In this document: piece after piece, positions 26,288-35,235 of the stretch | How positions within the stretch are numbered: the stretch's first letter is position 1 | How the letters are laid out: each line of letters begins with the position of its first letter | Assembly: GCA_963750255.1 (NCBI GenBank) | Contig: CAVVPZ010000004.1 | Coordinates: 62,001-126,000, forward strand | From: DATLED01 sp963750255 | GTDB taxonomy: Bacteria > Actinomycetota > Acidimicrobiia > Acidimicrobiales > CADCTF01 | DNA: 64,000 nucleotides | Direction: 5' to 3' | The notes under the pieces: model-generated | Told to the model about the DNA's origin: nothing | What the model saw: only the letters and a program-made list of their open reading frames with translations | Database searches by the model: none | Translations under genes and position numbers: made by a program

Positions 26288-29200
26288 TTAATCGGCCAGG
26301 ATCTGGGAGGAATCGGTGGGATCGGTGTCGGGCGCGAACCCCGATCGCAGCGTGTTTTCCGTGACCACCCGAGGATCGAGGAACTGGAAGAGGTAGTCCG
26401 GGCCCCCCGCCTTGGACCCGACCCCCGACAGGCCGTAGCCCCCGAAGGGCTGGCGCCCGACGACCGCGCCCGTCGTGCCCCGGTTGACGTACACGTTGCC
26501 GGCCCGCAACTCCGCCGCCGCTCGTCGGATGGCCGCCGGGGAGCGCGACATGATCCCCGCCGTCAGGGCGTAGGGCGTGGCGTTGGCCAGGGCGATGGCT
26601 TCGTCGAGATCGCCGGCGCGCAGGACGGTGAGGACCGGGCCGAAGATCTCCTCGGTGGCTACCGGCGAGGAGGGCGGGGCGTCGACCACCACCGTCGGCT
26701 CGATGAACCACCCTCCGTCGGGCGAGTCGATCGGTCGACCGCCGGCCACGATCCGCCCGGCGGCAGTGTCGAGGTACCACCGCACCCGTTCGTGGGCCTG
26801 GGAGTCGATCAGTGGGCCCACCTCGACCCCGGCATCACGTGGATGGCCGACGCGAAGTCCTCGGGTTGCGCCCACGAGGCGCTCGAGCATGGCGTCGTAG
26901 ACCTCGTCGAGCACGATGAGTCGAGACGTGGCCGAGCACTTCTGTCCCGCATAACCGAAGGCCGATGACACCGCCGCCGGTATTGCCTGGTCGAGGTCGG
27001 CGTCGCCGTCGATGACGAGCGCGTTCTTGCCGCCCATCTCGGCGATCACCCGCTTGACGTGGGTCTGGCCCGGCTGGTGACGAGCGGCGGTCTCCACGAT
27101 CGAGAGGCCCACCTCGCGCGAACCCGTGAACGCGATGACCGCGACCGCCGGATGCTCGACGAGCCGAGCACCCACCTCTTCACCGAGGCCGGGCACGAAC
27201 GAGAGCACCCCAGGCGGAAGCCCGGCCGACTCGAACGCCTCGAAGAGCCGGTACACGCGGTGGCGGGTGTCTGCTCGGCCGGTTTGAACAACACGGCGTT
27301 GCCGGTCACGAGCCCGGCCGCCACCATGCCGCAGGGGATGGCGAGCGGGAAGTTCCACGGGGAGATGACGGCCACGAGGCCCCGGGCCCGGTAGCCGAGC
27401 CGGTTACGTTCACCCGGCGGCGACTCGACGACGCCACCGGCAGCCACGCGGAGCATTTCTCGTCCGTAGTACTCGCAGAAGTCGATTGCTTCGCAAACGT
27501 CGCCATCGGCCTCGGCCCACGGTTTGCCCGCTTCGAACACCTCGAGGGCGGCGATCTCGTCGCGGTCCGCTCGCAGGCGGTCGGCGGCCCGAAACAGCAC
27601 CGCAGCCCGGTCCGCCACCGGGGTACGGGCCCATGCCGGTTGCGCAGCGAGCGCGGAGTCGACCGCGGCATCGGCATCGGCCCGGCTGCACGACGCCGCC
27701 CTCGCCACCACACGATTGGGTTCGGCCGGGTCGACCGAGAACGAGGGTGGCCGACGTCGGCACCCGACGACCCCCGATGACCGCGGGCACTTCGATTCAC
27801 GGGCGCGGCCGGCGGCCTCGACCGCGGCCGCGAAGGACGCCCGCACGTCGGGCCGGCGGAACTCACCCAACGGTTCGTGGCCGTAGCGGCCGGGGCGAGT
27901 GGCCTCGGTCGCCAAACCCCGGCGGGCCGGCTCGGGCTCGGGAAGGCTGACGGCAGCAGGCGGCGCGATCAGGTCCTCGAGGTCGCGCTCCTCGGCGAAG
28001 CGGTGGCGCACGAAGCTCTCGTTGGACGTGTTCTCGAGCAGGCGGCGGACGAGGTACGCCATGCCGGGGACCAACTCGCCGACCGGGGCGTACACGCGCA
28101 ACCGGAGCCCAAGGCGCCGGATGGCGGCGTGAATGGGCTCGGCCATGCCGTAGAGCATCTGGATCTCGTAGCCGGCGTCGGCGATGCCCTTGGACCGGGC
28201 GTAGGTCACGGCATAGGCCAGCGAACGGAGGTTGTGACTGGCGAAGGCGGCCCGAACCGTGCCGTGATGATCGTGGAGCAGCCGCACGCAGCGCTCGTAG
28301 TTGGCGTCGGTCTCGTCCTTGTGCTCGAAGACTGGGCTGGGCCACCCCTCGGCGCGGGCGTGGATCGTCTCGGCGTCCCAGTACGCGCCCTTGACAAGGC
28401 GCACGCCGATGGGCTTCTTGCGGCCCGCCGACCACGCGAGCAACTCAGCCAGGTCGTCGCGAGAATCCTTGAGGTAAGCCTGCACCACCACCCCTGCGTC
28501 GAGGTCGGCGAAGGCGGGCTCGCTCATCAGCTCGCGGAACAGCCGCAGGGTGAGGTCCTTGACGTCGTAGTGCTCCATGTCGAAGTAGACGAACGCGCCT
28601 CGCTCGGCCGCCAGTTGCAACAGCGGCCGCAGCCGGCCCTTGGCCTCGTCGAGTCCCTGGTCGGCCGTGAGCGGTGCCAAGTGCGACGCAAGTGCAGTCG
28701 CCTTGATGCTCACGTTGACCCGCGGGATCGGCCCCCGATCGTCGTACTCGAGCACGTCGTCGGGCGCCCAGCCGGCCGTCTCATCGACGAGCGTCGAGAG
28801 CAGTTCGTGGACCCGGGACGCGTACCGATCGGCCTCGGCCTCGGTAACCGTCTTCTCGCCCAAGAGGTCGACGGTGAACGCGCTGCCCGATCGCCACAGA
28901 CGGTGGAGTCCCTCCACCGCCTCGGCCGGATCCGACCCGACGATGAACTGCTCGGCCATGCGCAGGATGTTGCGCCGCGCCACCGACGCTGAGATCGAGC
29001 CGCCGAATGGCACCTTCTCCGCCAGGTCGACGCCGAGGCCGAGCAGGCGGGGCGCGTCAGCCCCTTCGAAGTATTCGTGGATGTGGCGCAGCACGTCGGG
29101 TGCGCCGGTGGTGGCCGGAAACACGTCGACGAAGCGGAACAGCTGGGTCTTGAACTCGGGGTGGGCCATCGCCCAGGTGAGCATGCGCTCGCTCCACCAG

Positions 29201-29292
29201 CTGAGGTGGAAGATGCGACTCTCCTCGCCCGCGCCCAGCTCCGCGATCCTTCGGGCGAGGGCGGTGACTTCGTCGTCGAGGGGCGACGGCAC
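26288..29292 (-). CDS. putA: Bifunctional proline dehydrogenase / 1-pyrroline-5-carboxylate dehydrogenase (three indels)
   Basis: A PutA-type enzyme of about 1000 residues that converts proline to glutamate. The N-terminal FAD barrel (residues 1-450) has VNVSIKATAL, YFDMEHYDVKDL, RLVKGAYWD and the late YGMAEPIHAAIRR. The C-terminal aldehyde dehydrogenase has ISPWNFPLAIPCG, AFTGSREVG, EMGGKNA and GYAGQKCSATSR with the catalytic Cys. Frame changes occur at about 27,790 and 27,740 (a compensating pair) and near 27,265; protein homology runs through all three. GTG 29292 follows TAGCGT by 6 bp, and that box overlaps the stop of kynU. Confidence 0.92.
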
Positions 29293-29298
29293 GCTCCG

Positions 29299-29304
29299 AC
29301 GCTA
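29299..29304 (-). promoter_or_regulatory. putA -10 box overlapping the kynU stop codon
   Basis: On the coding strand TAGCGT (complement of 29299-29304) begins with the TAG stop of kynU and lies 6 bp before the putA GTG. This gives putA a possible own leaderless promoter inside a kynU-putA unit. Confidence 0.45.
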
Positions 29305-30555
29305 CGTCACCCGTCCCCGCTGGCTGGGATAGCGGTCGAGCTCGCCCTCGACGACCGCCCGGCGGACGCCGTCGACGGCCCGCCAGACGTCGACGAAGGC
29401 TGTCGACAACGGCGTGAGTCCGAGTCGAATCAGGTCGGGCTCGCGGAAGTCGGGTATGACTCCGGCCTCGGCGATGAGGAACTGGGTGATCGGCCACGCC
29501 GCCGGATGCGCCAGCGACACGTGCGATCCATTGTCGTCGGCATCTGACGGGGTGACCGCCGTGACACCAACCGGCGCGAGTGCGGCGTCGCTGCAGGCGA
29601 AGGCGAAGTCCATGAGCCGGCGCCGCTTGGCATCGATGGCACCCAGTCCGATCTCGGCCGTCAGGCTCACGCCCTCGTCGACGGCAGCCAGCGCCAGGAT
29701 CGGCGGCGTCCCCGAGAGGAAGCCGGCGACGCCCGGCGCGGCCCGATAGCGCTCGGCCGTCATGGCAAAGGGATCGGCGGCGCCGAACCATCCCCAGATG
29801 GGCGAGACGAGGTCGCCGTGGAGGGCTTGGCGGGCGTAGAGCCACGCCGGCGCTCCCGGACCGCCGTTGAGGTACTTGTAGGTGCACCCGACGGCGAAGT
29901 CGGCGCCCATCGACTCGAGGCTCAGGGGGATGGCGCCGGCGGCGTGGCTGAGATCCCAGACCGCCAGTGCCCCGGCATCGTGGGCGACGCTGGTGATGGC
30001 GGGGCCATCCAGCCGCGCACCCGAGCGGTACGCGACGAGCGACAGCGCCACCACGGCGACATCACCCGGGGCGACGGCCTCGGCGATCAGCGAAGGCGAC
30101 GGGTCCTCGGCCACGGTCCGCACCGTCAGGCCGCGGGCGCGGGCAACCCCCTCGATCACGAACCTGTCGGTGGGAAAGTTGGCCCCGTCGGTGACGATGA
30201 CGCTGCGTCCGGGGCGAAGATCGAGGGCGGCGACGAGCACCTTGTAGAGGTTGACGGTGGTCGAGTCGGCCACGATCACCTCGCCGGGCCGGGCACCGAC
30301 GACATCGGCCGCGATGCGATCACCGATGGTGGTGGGCAGATCGATCCATGCCTCCCAACTCCGCACCAGGCCCGTCCCCCACTCTTGGGCGACGGTGCGA
30401 GCCAACCGGTCGACGGTGGCCTTGGGGAGCCGTCCGAGAGAGTTGCCGTCGACGTAGACCAGGTCCGGATCGGTCACGACGAAACGGTCCCGGACCGGAG
30501 CCAGCGGGTCGTCTGCGTCCAGGCGCTCAGCATCGGAGAGCGTCGGCTCGGCCAT
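29302..30555 (-). CDS. kynU: Kynureninase
   Basis: A 417-residue PLP enzyme cleaving kynurenine to anthranilate and alanine (or 3-hydroxykynurenine to 3-hydroxyanthranilate). Diagnostic parts are YVDGNSLGRLP at the N-terminus, WDLSHAAGAIPL for the pyridine-ring Asp, and GCTYKYLNGGPGAP with the Schiff-base Lys near residue 225. No other tryptophan-degradation gene is adjacent; putA follows 9 bp downstream. The ATG at 30555 is 9 bp from a TAAGGT box that overlaps the promoter of the divergent hydrolase. Confidence 0.93.
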   Translation of the reverse strand: MAEPTLSDAERLDADDPLAPVRDRFVVTDPDLVYVDGNSLGRLPKATVDRLARTVAQEWGTGLVRSWEAWIDLPTTIGDRIAADVVGARPGEVIVADSTTVNLYKVLVAALDLRPGRSVIVTDGANFPTDRFVIEGVARARGLTVRTVAEDPSPSLIAEAVAPGDVAVVALSLVAYRSGARLDGPAITSVAHDAGALAVWDLSHAAGAIPLSLESMGADFAVGCTYKYLNGGPGAPAWLYARQALHGDLVSPIWGWFGAADPFAMTAERYRAAPGVAGFLSGTPPILALAAVDEGVSLTAEIGLGAIDAKRRRLMDFAFACSDAALAPVGVTAVTPSDADDNGSHVSLAHPAAWPITQFLIAEAGVIPDFREPDLIRLGLTPLSTAFVDVWRAVDGVRRAVVEGELDRYPSQRGRVT

Positions 30556-30564
30556 CGTCTGACC

Positions 30565-30574
30565 ACCTTAGGAT
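30565..30574. promoter_or_regulatory. Overlapping divergent -10 boxes (kynU / epoxide hydrolase)
   Basis: ACCTTAGGAT holds TAAGGT for the minus strand (complement of 30565-30570) and TAGGAT for the plus strand (30569-30574); the two share the central TA. Gaps to the start codons are 9 bp (ATG 30555) and 8 bp (ATG 30583). A symmetric -10 like this can be opened by polymerase in either direction. Confidence 0.55.
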
Positions 30575-30582
30575 CGCCGCCC

Positions 30583-31488
30583 ATGGCGCCCGACCCCGAC
30601 GAGTTCGGCTACGAGACCACGACGGTGCGCGGCTTCGAGCAGGCGTTCATCCGCGCCGGCGTCGGCGGCGTTCCCCTCCTCCTCGTCCACGGGTGGCCGG
30701 AGACGAGTCGCATCTGGTGGCGCAACATCGCTGCGCTGGCCGGCGCCGGATTCGAAGTCATCGCGCCCGACCTTCGAGGATTCGGACGCTCGGACGTCGG
30801 CCCCGACGGCTTCCACGACGTCGCCTCACACAGCCGCGACCTGTACGCCCTCGTCCACGACCACCTGGGCCATGACCGATTCGTGGCCGTCGGCGGCGAC
30901 CTCGGAGGGCCCGTGGTGCAAGACCTCGCCCTTCGCCACCCGGCCAGCATCGAGCGACTCGTGGTGTTCAACGCGCCCCTTCCCTATGACCGCGAGCGCA
31001 TGGCCGGCATGCAGACCCGCCCCGCTCGCGAAGCCGCCGATTACTACCTCCGCCAGGGCACCGATGCCGACGCCCTCGCCGCCGAACTGGCCACACCCGC
31101 ACAACGCCGGCGCTACATCGCCACGTTCTACTCGTCCCGGTTCTGGGCCCACCCGGGAGCGTTCACGCCGGATGACGTCGGGTTCATGACCGAGCCGTGG
31201 GGCGACGGCGCCAAGCTACGGGCCTCCTTCGGTGCCTACGAGAGCGTCTTCGACCCGTCAGCGCGCGCCGAGGCACCTCTGATGGCGCGGAACCCCGACG
31301 TCGAAGCCCTCCTCCTCTTCGGTCCCAGCGACCACGTGATCTACCCCGACTTCGACCGCATGGCCGCCGTGGTGTTCCCCCACCACGTCGGGCCCTTTCT
31401 GGTGCGCGACGCCGGCCACTTCCTGCAGTGGGAAGCGCCGACGGTGTTCAACTCCGCCGTCCGCTCCTTCTGCCGCGACCTCCTCTAA
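30583..31488 (+). CDS. Epoxide hydrolase/dehalogenase-type alpha/beta hydrolase
   Basis: A 301-residue alpha/beta hydrolase. The oxyanion loop is HGWPETSRIWW and the nucleophile elbow is GGDLGGPV near residue 106, with Asp rather than Ser as in epoxide hydrolases and haloalkane/fluoroacetate dehalogenases. The catalytic His is in RDAGHFLQWE near the C-terminus. A cap domain spans roughly residues 130-215. The nucleophile and HGWPE motif favour epoxide hydrolase. It should be cytoplasmic. A TAGGAT box precedes the ATG by 8 bp. The 48-bp repeat lies just past the stop. Confidence 0.87.
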   Translation: MAPDPDEFGYETTTVRGFEQAFIRAGVGGVPLLLVHGWPETSRIWWRNIAALAGAGFEVIAPDLRGFGRSDVGPDGFHDVASHSRDLYALVHDHLGHDRFVAVGGDLGGPVVQDLALRHPASIERLVVFNAPLPYDRERMAGMQTRPAREAADYYLRQGTDADALAAELATPAQRRRYIATFYSSRFWAHPGAFTPDDVGFMTEPWGDGAKLRASFGAYESVFDPSARAEAPLMARNPDVEALLLFGPSDHVIYPDFDRMAAVVFPHHVGPFLVRDAGHFLQWEAPTVFNSAVRSFCRDLL

Positions 31489-31495
31489 CCCCGCC

Positions 31496-31543
31496 GCTTC
31501 CCGGCGCGAGCGTGCGCCCCAACGACACCTTCTGCCGGAAAGC
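31496..31543. repeat. 48-bp terminal-inverted-repeat element, copy A
   Basis: A 48-bp element with arms GCTTCCCGGC and GCCGGAAAGC (one mismatch between arms) and an internal GACACCTTCTGCCGG shared with copies B and C at 47.7 kb. It lies 7 bp beyond the hydrolase stop in a convergent junction. Confidence 0.75.
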
Positions 31544-31559
31544 GGGTCGGGATCAGGGG

Positions 31560-31928
31560 TCAGGCGTCGTCGAGGCGGGCGACGAGCGTCTTGGGGGCCA
31601 CGCAGCGGTACGCGTCGACGCAGATGCGGGCGACCTCGTCCCAATCGACGGCGCCGTCCATCCGCACGCCGATCCAGCCGCGATGGCCCACGTACGGGGG
31701 CCGAAAGAACCGGTCCGGCTCGGTCGCCACCAGCTCTTCTTGGGCGCCGGGCGGGGCCGCGCACCACAAGTGCGGGAAGTCTTTGTTGTGGTGGCCGTCG
31801 ACCCAGAACGAGACGAACGTCTTCTTCCCCCGCACGAAGAACGTCGGGGCGCCGTGGCTCGGCCGCTCGGTCACCTCGGGAAGCCGCATGCAGATCGCAC
31901 GTACGCGGCTGAGGTCGCCGCCGGGCAC
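31560..31928 (-). CDS. MmcQ/YjbR-family DNA-binding-like protein
   Basis: A 122-residue MmcQ/YjbR (CyaY-like fold) protein: RLPEVTERPSHGAPTFFVRGKKTFVSFW, then RPPYVGHRGWIGVRMDG and the helix DEVARICVDAYRCVAPKTL. These features are diagnostic for the family, whose role is unclear; some members bind DNA. GTG 31928 is selected because it lies 8 bp after the DUF3151 stop and matches the family N-terminus; the longer open frame upstream belongs to DUF3151 sequence. Confidence 0.83.
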   Translation of the reverse strand: MPGGDLSRVRAICMRLPEVTERPSHGAPTFFVRGKKTFVSFWVDGHHNKDFPHLWCAAPPGAQEELVATEPDRFFRPPYVGHRGWIGVRMDGAVDWDEVARICVDAYRCVAPKTLVARLDDA

Positions 31929-31936
31929 GTCGGGCC

Positions 31937-32380
31937 TCAGGCGTCCCGGCGATCCCAGTCGGGATCGCACTGATGCAGGAACTGGTCGCAGCGCTCTTCC
32001 TCTGCCCCCTCGCCGATGGCGGCCGCCGCCCGGCGGAGTCCATCGAGGGCACGGAGGAAGCCGCGGTTGCTCTCGTGGCGCCACCGGACGTAGCCGCTCC
32101 CCCGCCACCCGTTGGCCCGAAGGGCGTCCAGGCCACGGTGGTATCCGACCCGGTAACAGGCGTAGGCCTCGACGTCGTCGCGGGCGAGATCGCCCAGGGT
32201 GGCCCAGCCGGCGAGGAAGAGCGGGTTGTCGGCCACGACGTGGCTCACCGCGTCACGCCTCTGCTCGATGGGGGCCACCAACGCGTCGGCCAGACGGGAG
32301 GTCAATTCGGCCGGCGGGTCGGGGAGGACGGTCTCAGGCAGGCCACCGGAGAACTGGACGGGAGCATCGGGCATGACCAC
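31937..32380 (-). CDS. DUF3151 protein
   Basis: A protein of about 147 residues with the actinobacterial DUF3151 pattern: LFLAGWATLGDLARDDVEAYACYRVGYHRGLDALRANGWRG and the hallmark HESNRGFLRALDGLR. It is small, helical and soluble, and its function is unknown. The start is uncertain: GTG 32380 is 6 bp from TAGGCC, while ATG 32374 fits the family length equally well. It is divergent from the HIT gene and heads a two-gene unit with MmcQ. Confidence 0.83.
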   Translation of the reverse strand: MVMPDAPVQFSGGLPETVLPDPPAELTSRLADALVAPIEQRRDAVSHVVADNPLFLAGWATLGDLARDDVEAYACYRVGYHRGLDALRANGWRGSGYVRWRHESNRGFLRALDGLRRAAAAIGEGAEEERCDQFLHQCDPDWDRRDA

Positions 32381-32386
32381 GATCAT

Positions 32387-32396
32387 GGCCTACGGT
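32387..32396. promoter_or_regulatory. Overlapping divergent -10 boxes (DUF3151 / HIT)
   Basis: GGCCTACGGT contains TAGGCC for the minus strand (32387-32392) and TACGGT for the plus strand (32391-32396), sharing TA. The gaps to GTG 32380 and GTG 32403 are both 6 bp. The minus box lacks the final T, so that half is weaker. Confidence 0.45.
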
Positions 32397-32402
32397 CGAT
32401 GG

Positions 32403-32855
32403 GTGCCCGAGCCGACATGCGTGTTCTGCGCCATCGTCGACGGCACCCAACCGGCGGCGGTCGTGCTCGACGAGCCCGAAGTGGTCGCCTTCCTCGATGT
32501 GCGCCCCGTCTTCCCCGGCCACGTGCTCGTCGTCCCTCGCACCCACGTCGAGACGCTCCCCGATCTCCCGGCGCCCTTGGTCCCCGTGCTCTTCGGCGCC
32601 GCCCAACGAGTCGCCGGCGCCGTCCTGCGCGCGCTCGCTGCCGACGGATCCTTCGTGGCCATCAACAACACGGTGAGCCAGAGCGTCCCCCACCTCCACG
32701 TCCACGTCGTTCCCCGACGCCGTAAGGACGGCCTCCGGGGGTTCTTCTGGCCCCGCCAGCGCTACGACACCCCAGACGGAATGGCAGCCACCGCCGCCGC
32801 CATCGCCGCAGCCATCTCGTCTCCCGGCCATCCAGAGACCACCGCGTCTCCGTAG
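32403..32855 (+). CDS. HIT-family hydrolase
   Basis: A 150-residue histidine-triad protein: CVFCAIVDG with a zinc-type Cys pair at the start, then VPHLHVHVVPR near residue 97, the HxHxH active site. It cleaves nucleotide phosphoramidates or adenylylated compounds. GTG 32403 is preferred over ATG 32385 because a TACGGT box lies exactly 6 bp before it and the protein then begins at the conserved PTCVFC. It is followed 15 bp later by the MFS-LivF gene. Confidence 0.88.
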   Translation: MPEPTCVFCAIVDGTQPAAVVLDEPEVVAFLDVRPVFPGHVLVVPRTHVETLPDLPAPLVPVLFGAAQRVAGAVLRALAADGSFVAINNTVSQSVPHLHVHVVPRRRKDGLRGFFWPRQRYDTPDGMAATAAAIAAAISSPGHPETTASP

Positions 32856-32870
32856 TCGCCCTGACGTCGT

Positions 32871-35077
32871 ATGCCCACCCCCCCGCCAGCCGGAGATGCC
32901 GCGCGCCTGAGCGCCTCGCTGCTCGACCCCGACACCGACCGGGCCGAGGCGCGAACCGAGGTCCTGCCCGACGACCTTCTGCCTGGCGCCAACGCCGAAG
33001 CGATCAGCCTCGGTGAGGTCGTTCGGCGGGGCGGCGTGTCGACGTTGGTCGTCCTCGTCGGACTCCGATTGCTCGACAGCCTCGAAGGCCAGGCCTTCGC
33101 CGTGCTCTCGCCCGACATCCAGGCCGGACTCGGACTCTCCGACACCGCGCTCGGCGCAGTAGCCGGCCTCGGGGCCGCCATCTTCGTGCTGGCGGCGCTC
33201 CCGCTCGGCTACCTGGCCGACCGCCGGCGACGCACCACGATCGCCGCCGTCTGTGCCGCCGTCGCCGCCGGGTTCACCCTTGCCACCGGACTCGTCGTCG
33301 CCGTCTGGCAATTGGCACTCGCTCGCTTCGGGGTCGGCATCGGCAAAGCCAGCCTGCTCCCCGTCCACAACTCGCTCCTCGCCGACCGGTACCCGGTGGC
33401 TGGGCGGGCCCGGGTGTTCGCCGCCCACAACCTCGCTGCTCCCGCCGCCGCCGTACTCGGCCCCGTCCTCGTCGGCGGATTGGCCGCCATCGCCGGCGGC
33501 GCCGAAGGGTGGCGCCTCCCCTTCCTCGTCCTCGCCGTCCCGATGACCGTTTTCGCCGTGGCCGCCCGCTTCCTCCCCGAGCCGGCCCACGGTCTGCAGG
33601 AGCGCGAGGCCCTCGAGTCGACCGATGACAGCAGCGCCGCCACAGCCAACGACGTTCCCGACATCCCGATCAGTTACGCCACCGCCACCGAGCGACTTCT
33701 CAAGATCCGCACGCTCTCGTTCCTGCTCCTCGGCGTCGGCGTGTTGGGCTTCGTGCTCGTCGCCGTGCCGACGTTCCTCAACGTGCTGCTCGAAGACCGC
33801 TTCGGTCTCGACGCCCTTGGACGGGGGTTGGCGGTCTCGGTCACGGAGGTCGGCTCGCTCCTCGGCGTTCTGGTCGGCGGCGTCGCCGGCGACCGTCTCC
33901 TTCGCCGGAGCCCACCGGCAGCGATCGTGTTCCTGGGCGCAGGCACGGCGGTCTACGGCCTCCTCTTCACCGTCGCCCTCTTCCTCCCCGGGTTGATCCC
34001 GATGCTGCTCGGCGTCTCGCTGGCCAACTTCGCCCTGTACGCCGCCACCGTGCCCATTTACGCCTTCGTCGCGGCCGTCGTTCCCGCCCGGCTCCGGTCG
34101 CTCGGGTTTGCCCTGCTCGGCATCTACATCTTCCTCCTCGGCGGTTTCCTGGGCGGGATCATCACCGGCCTGCTCAGCGACGCCCACGGCACACGATTCG
34201 CCCTGGCCGTGGTCACCGCTCCCGTCTGCCTCGTTGCCGCCGCGCTGGCCTCGTATGGCGCCCGGTTCGTCCGTCGCGACATGAGCCTCGTCGTCGAGGA
34301 GTTGGTCGAGGAGCGCGACGAACGCCGCCGCATCCGCGAGACGGGCGCCGACCTCCCCGTGCTCCAAGTCCGCAACCTCGACGTGAGCTACGGCCCGGTG
34401 CAGGTGCTCTTCGGTGTCGATCTCGACGTTGCACGAGGCGAGGTGCTGGCCCTGTTGGGGACGAATGGCGCCGGCAAGTCGACGGTCCTGCGAGCCATCT
34501 CCGGGCTCGTGCTGGCCGAGCGCGGCGTCGTCCGGTTGAACGGGCGCAGCATCACGTACGTCGGTGCTCCGGAGCGGGTCGGCCTCGGCGTCGTGCAGAT
34601 GCCGGGGGGCAAAGGCGTGTTCCCGTCCTTGTCGGTGACCGACAACCTCCTCGCCGGCTGCCACCGCTTCGCGTGGGACCGTCCTCGGGTGCGGGCCCGC
34701 ATCGAGGCGTCGCTCGAACTGTTTCCCCAGTTGGCCGACCTCGCCGACCAGGCTGCCGGCCTCCTCTCGGGCGGCGAGCAACAGATGCTGGCGCTGGCCA
34801 AGGCCATGCTGGCCGAGCCGGAGATCCTCCTCATCGACGAACTCTCGCTCGGACTTGCGCCGGTTGCCGTCGGCCAACTGCTCGACGTCGTCGGACGTCT
34901 GCGCGACCAAGGGGTCACCATGATGCTCGTCGAACAGTCGGTCAACGTTGCCCTTGCTGTGGCCGACCGGGCCGTGTTCCTCGAGCGGGGCGGGTCAGGT
35001 TTACGGGCCCAGCTGCCGATCTTGCCGGGAGGGACGACCTGCTGCGGGCCGTCTTCCTCGGAGGCGACGAAGGGTGA
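32871..35077 (+). CDS. MFS permease-LivF ATPase fusion protein (frameshifted near 34990)
   Basis: A fusion of about 735 residues. Residues ~40-460 form a 12-helix MFS permease with motif A GYLADRRRR and long hydrophobic helices. Residues ~480-735 are a LivF-type ABC ATPase: Walker A GTNGAGKST (~530), Q-loop at VVQMPGGKGVF, signature LSGGEQQ (~633), Walker B ILLIDELSLGL, and the H-loop region replaced by VEQSVNVAL as in LivF. Near 34,985-34,995 a base is missing; the last ~28 residues (VRFTGPAADLAGRDDLLRAVF) lie in another frame, ending at TGA 35075-35077. It is the first gene of the Liv operon. Whether the MFS part transports, regulates or senses is unknown. Confidence 0.85.
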
Positions 35078-35235
35078 AGCGGCTGGCTGGCCTGCTCGGG
35101 TGCACCGAAGGACAGGCCTACACCCTCGTCATCGGATTCGTCCTCGGCGTCGTGTTGCTGGTCACGACGCTCACCGCCACGGGAGCCGGCGCTCTCCCAC
35201 TGTCGACCCTCCTGCGATTGGACCTGCTGTCGTGA
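35074..35235 (+). CDS. Small single-span membrane protein within the Liv operon
   Basis: A 53-residue protein from GTG 35074 with one clear transmembrane helix (TLVIGFVLGVVLLVTTL, residues ~17-35). The start overlaps the MFS-LivF stop by 4 bp, and the stop overlaps the LivK GTG by 4 bp, so it is firmly in the translation chain. It may assemble with the permease or the binding protein. No family is recognised. Confidence 0.7.
   Translation: MKRLAGLLGCTEGQAYTLVIGFVLGVVLLVTTLTATGAGALPLSTLLRLDLLS

Noticed and set aside
32334..34910. Very long minus-strand frame opposite the MFS-LivF gene
   Set aside because: Its composition (Glu/Gly/Asp/Arg-rich) is typical of the shadow of a high-GC gene; the plus strand has clear motifs.
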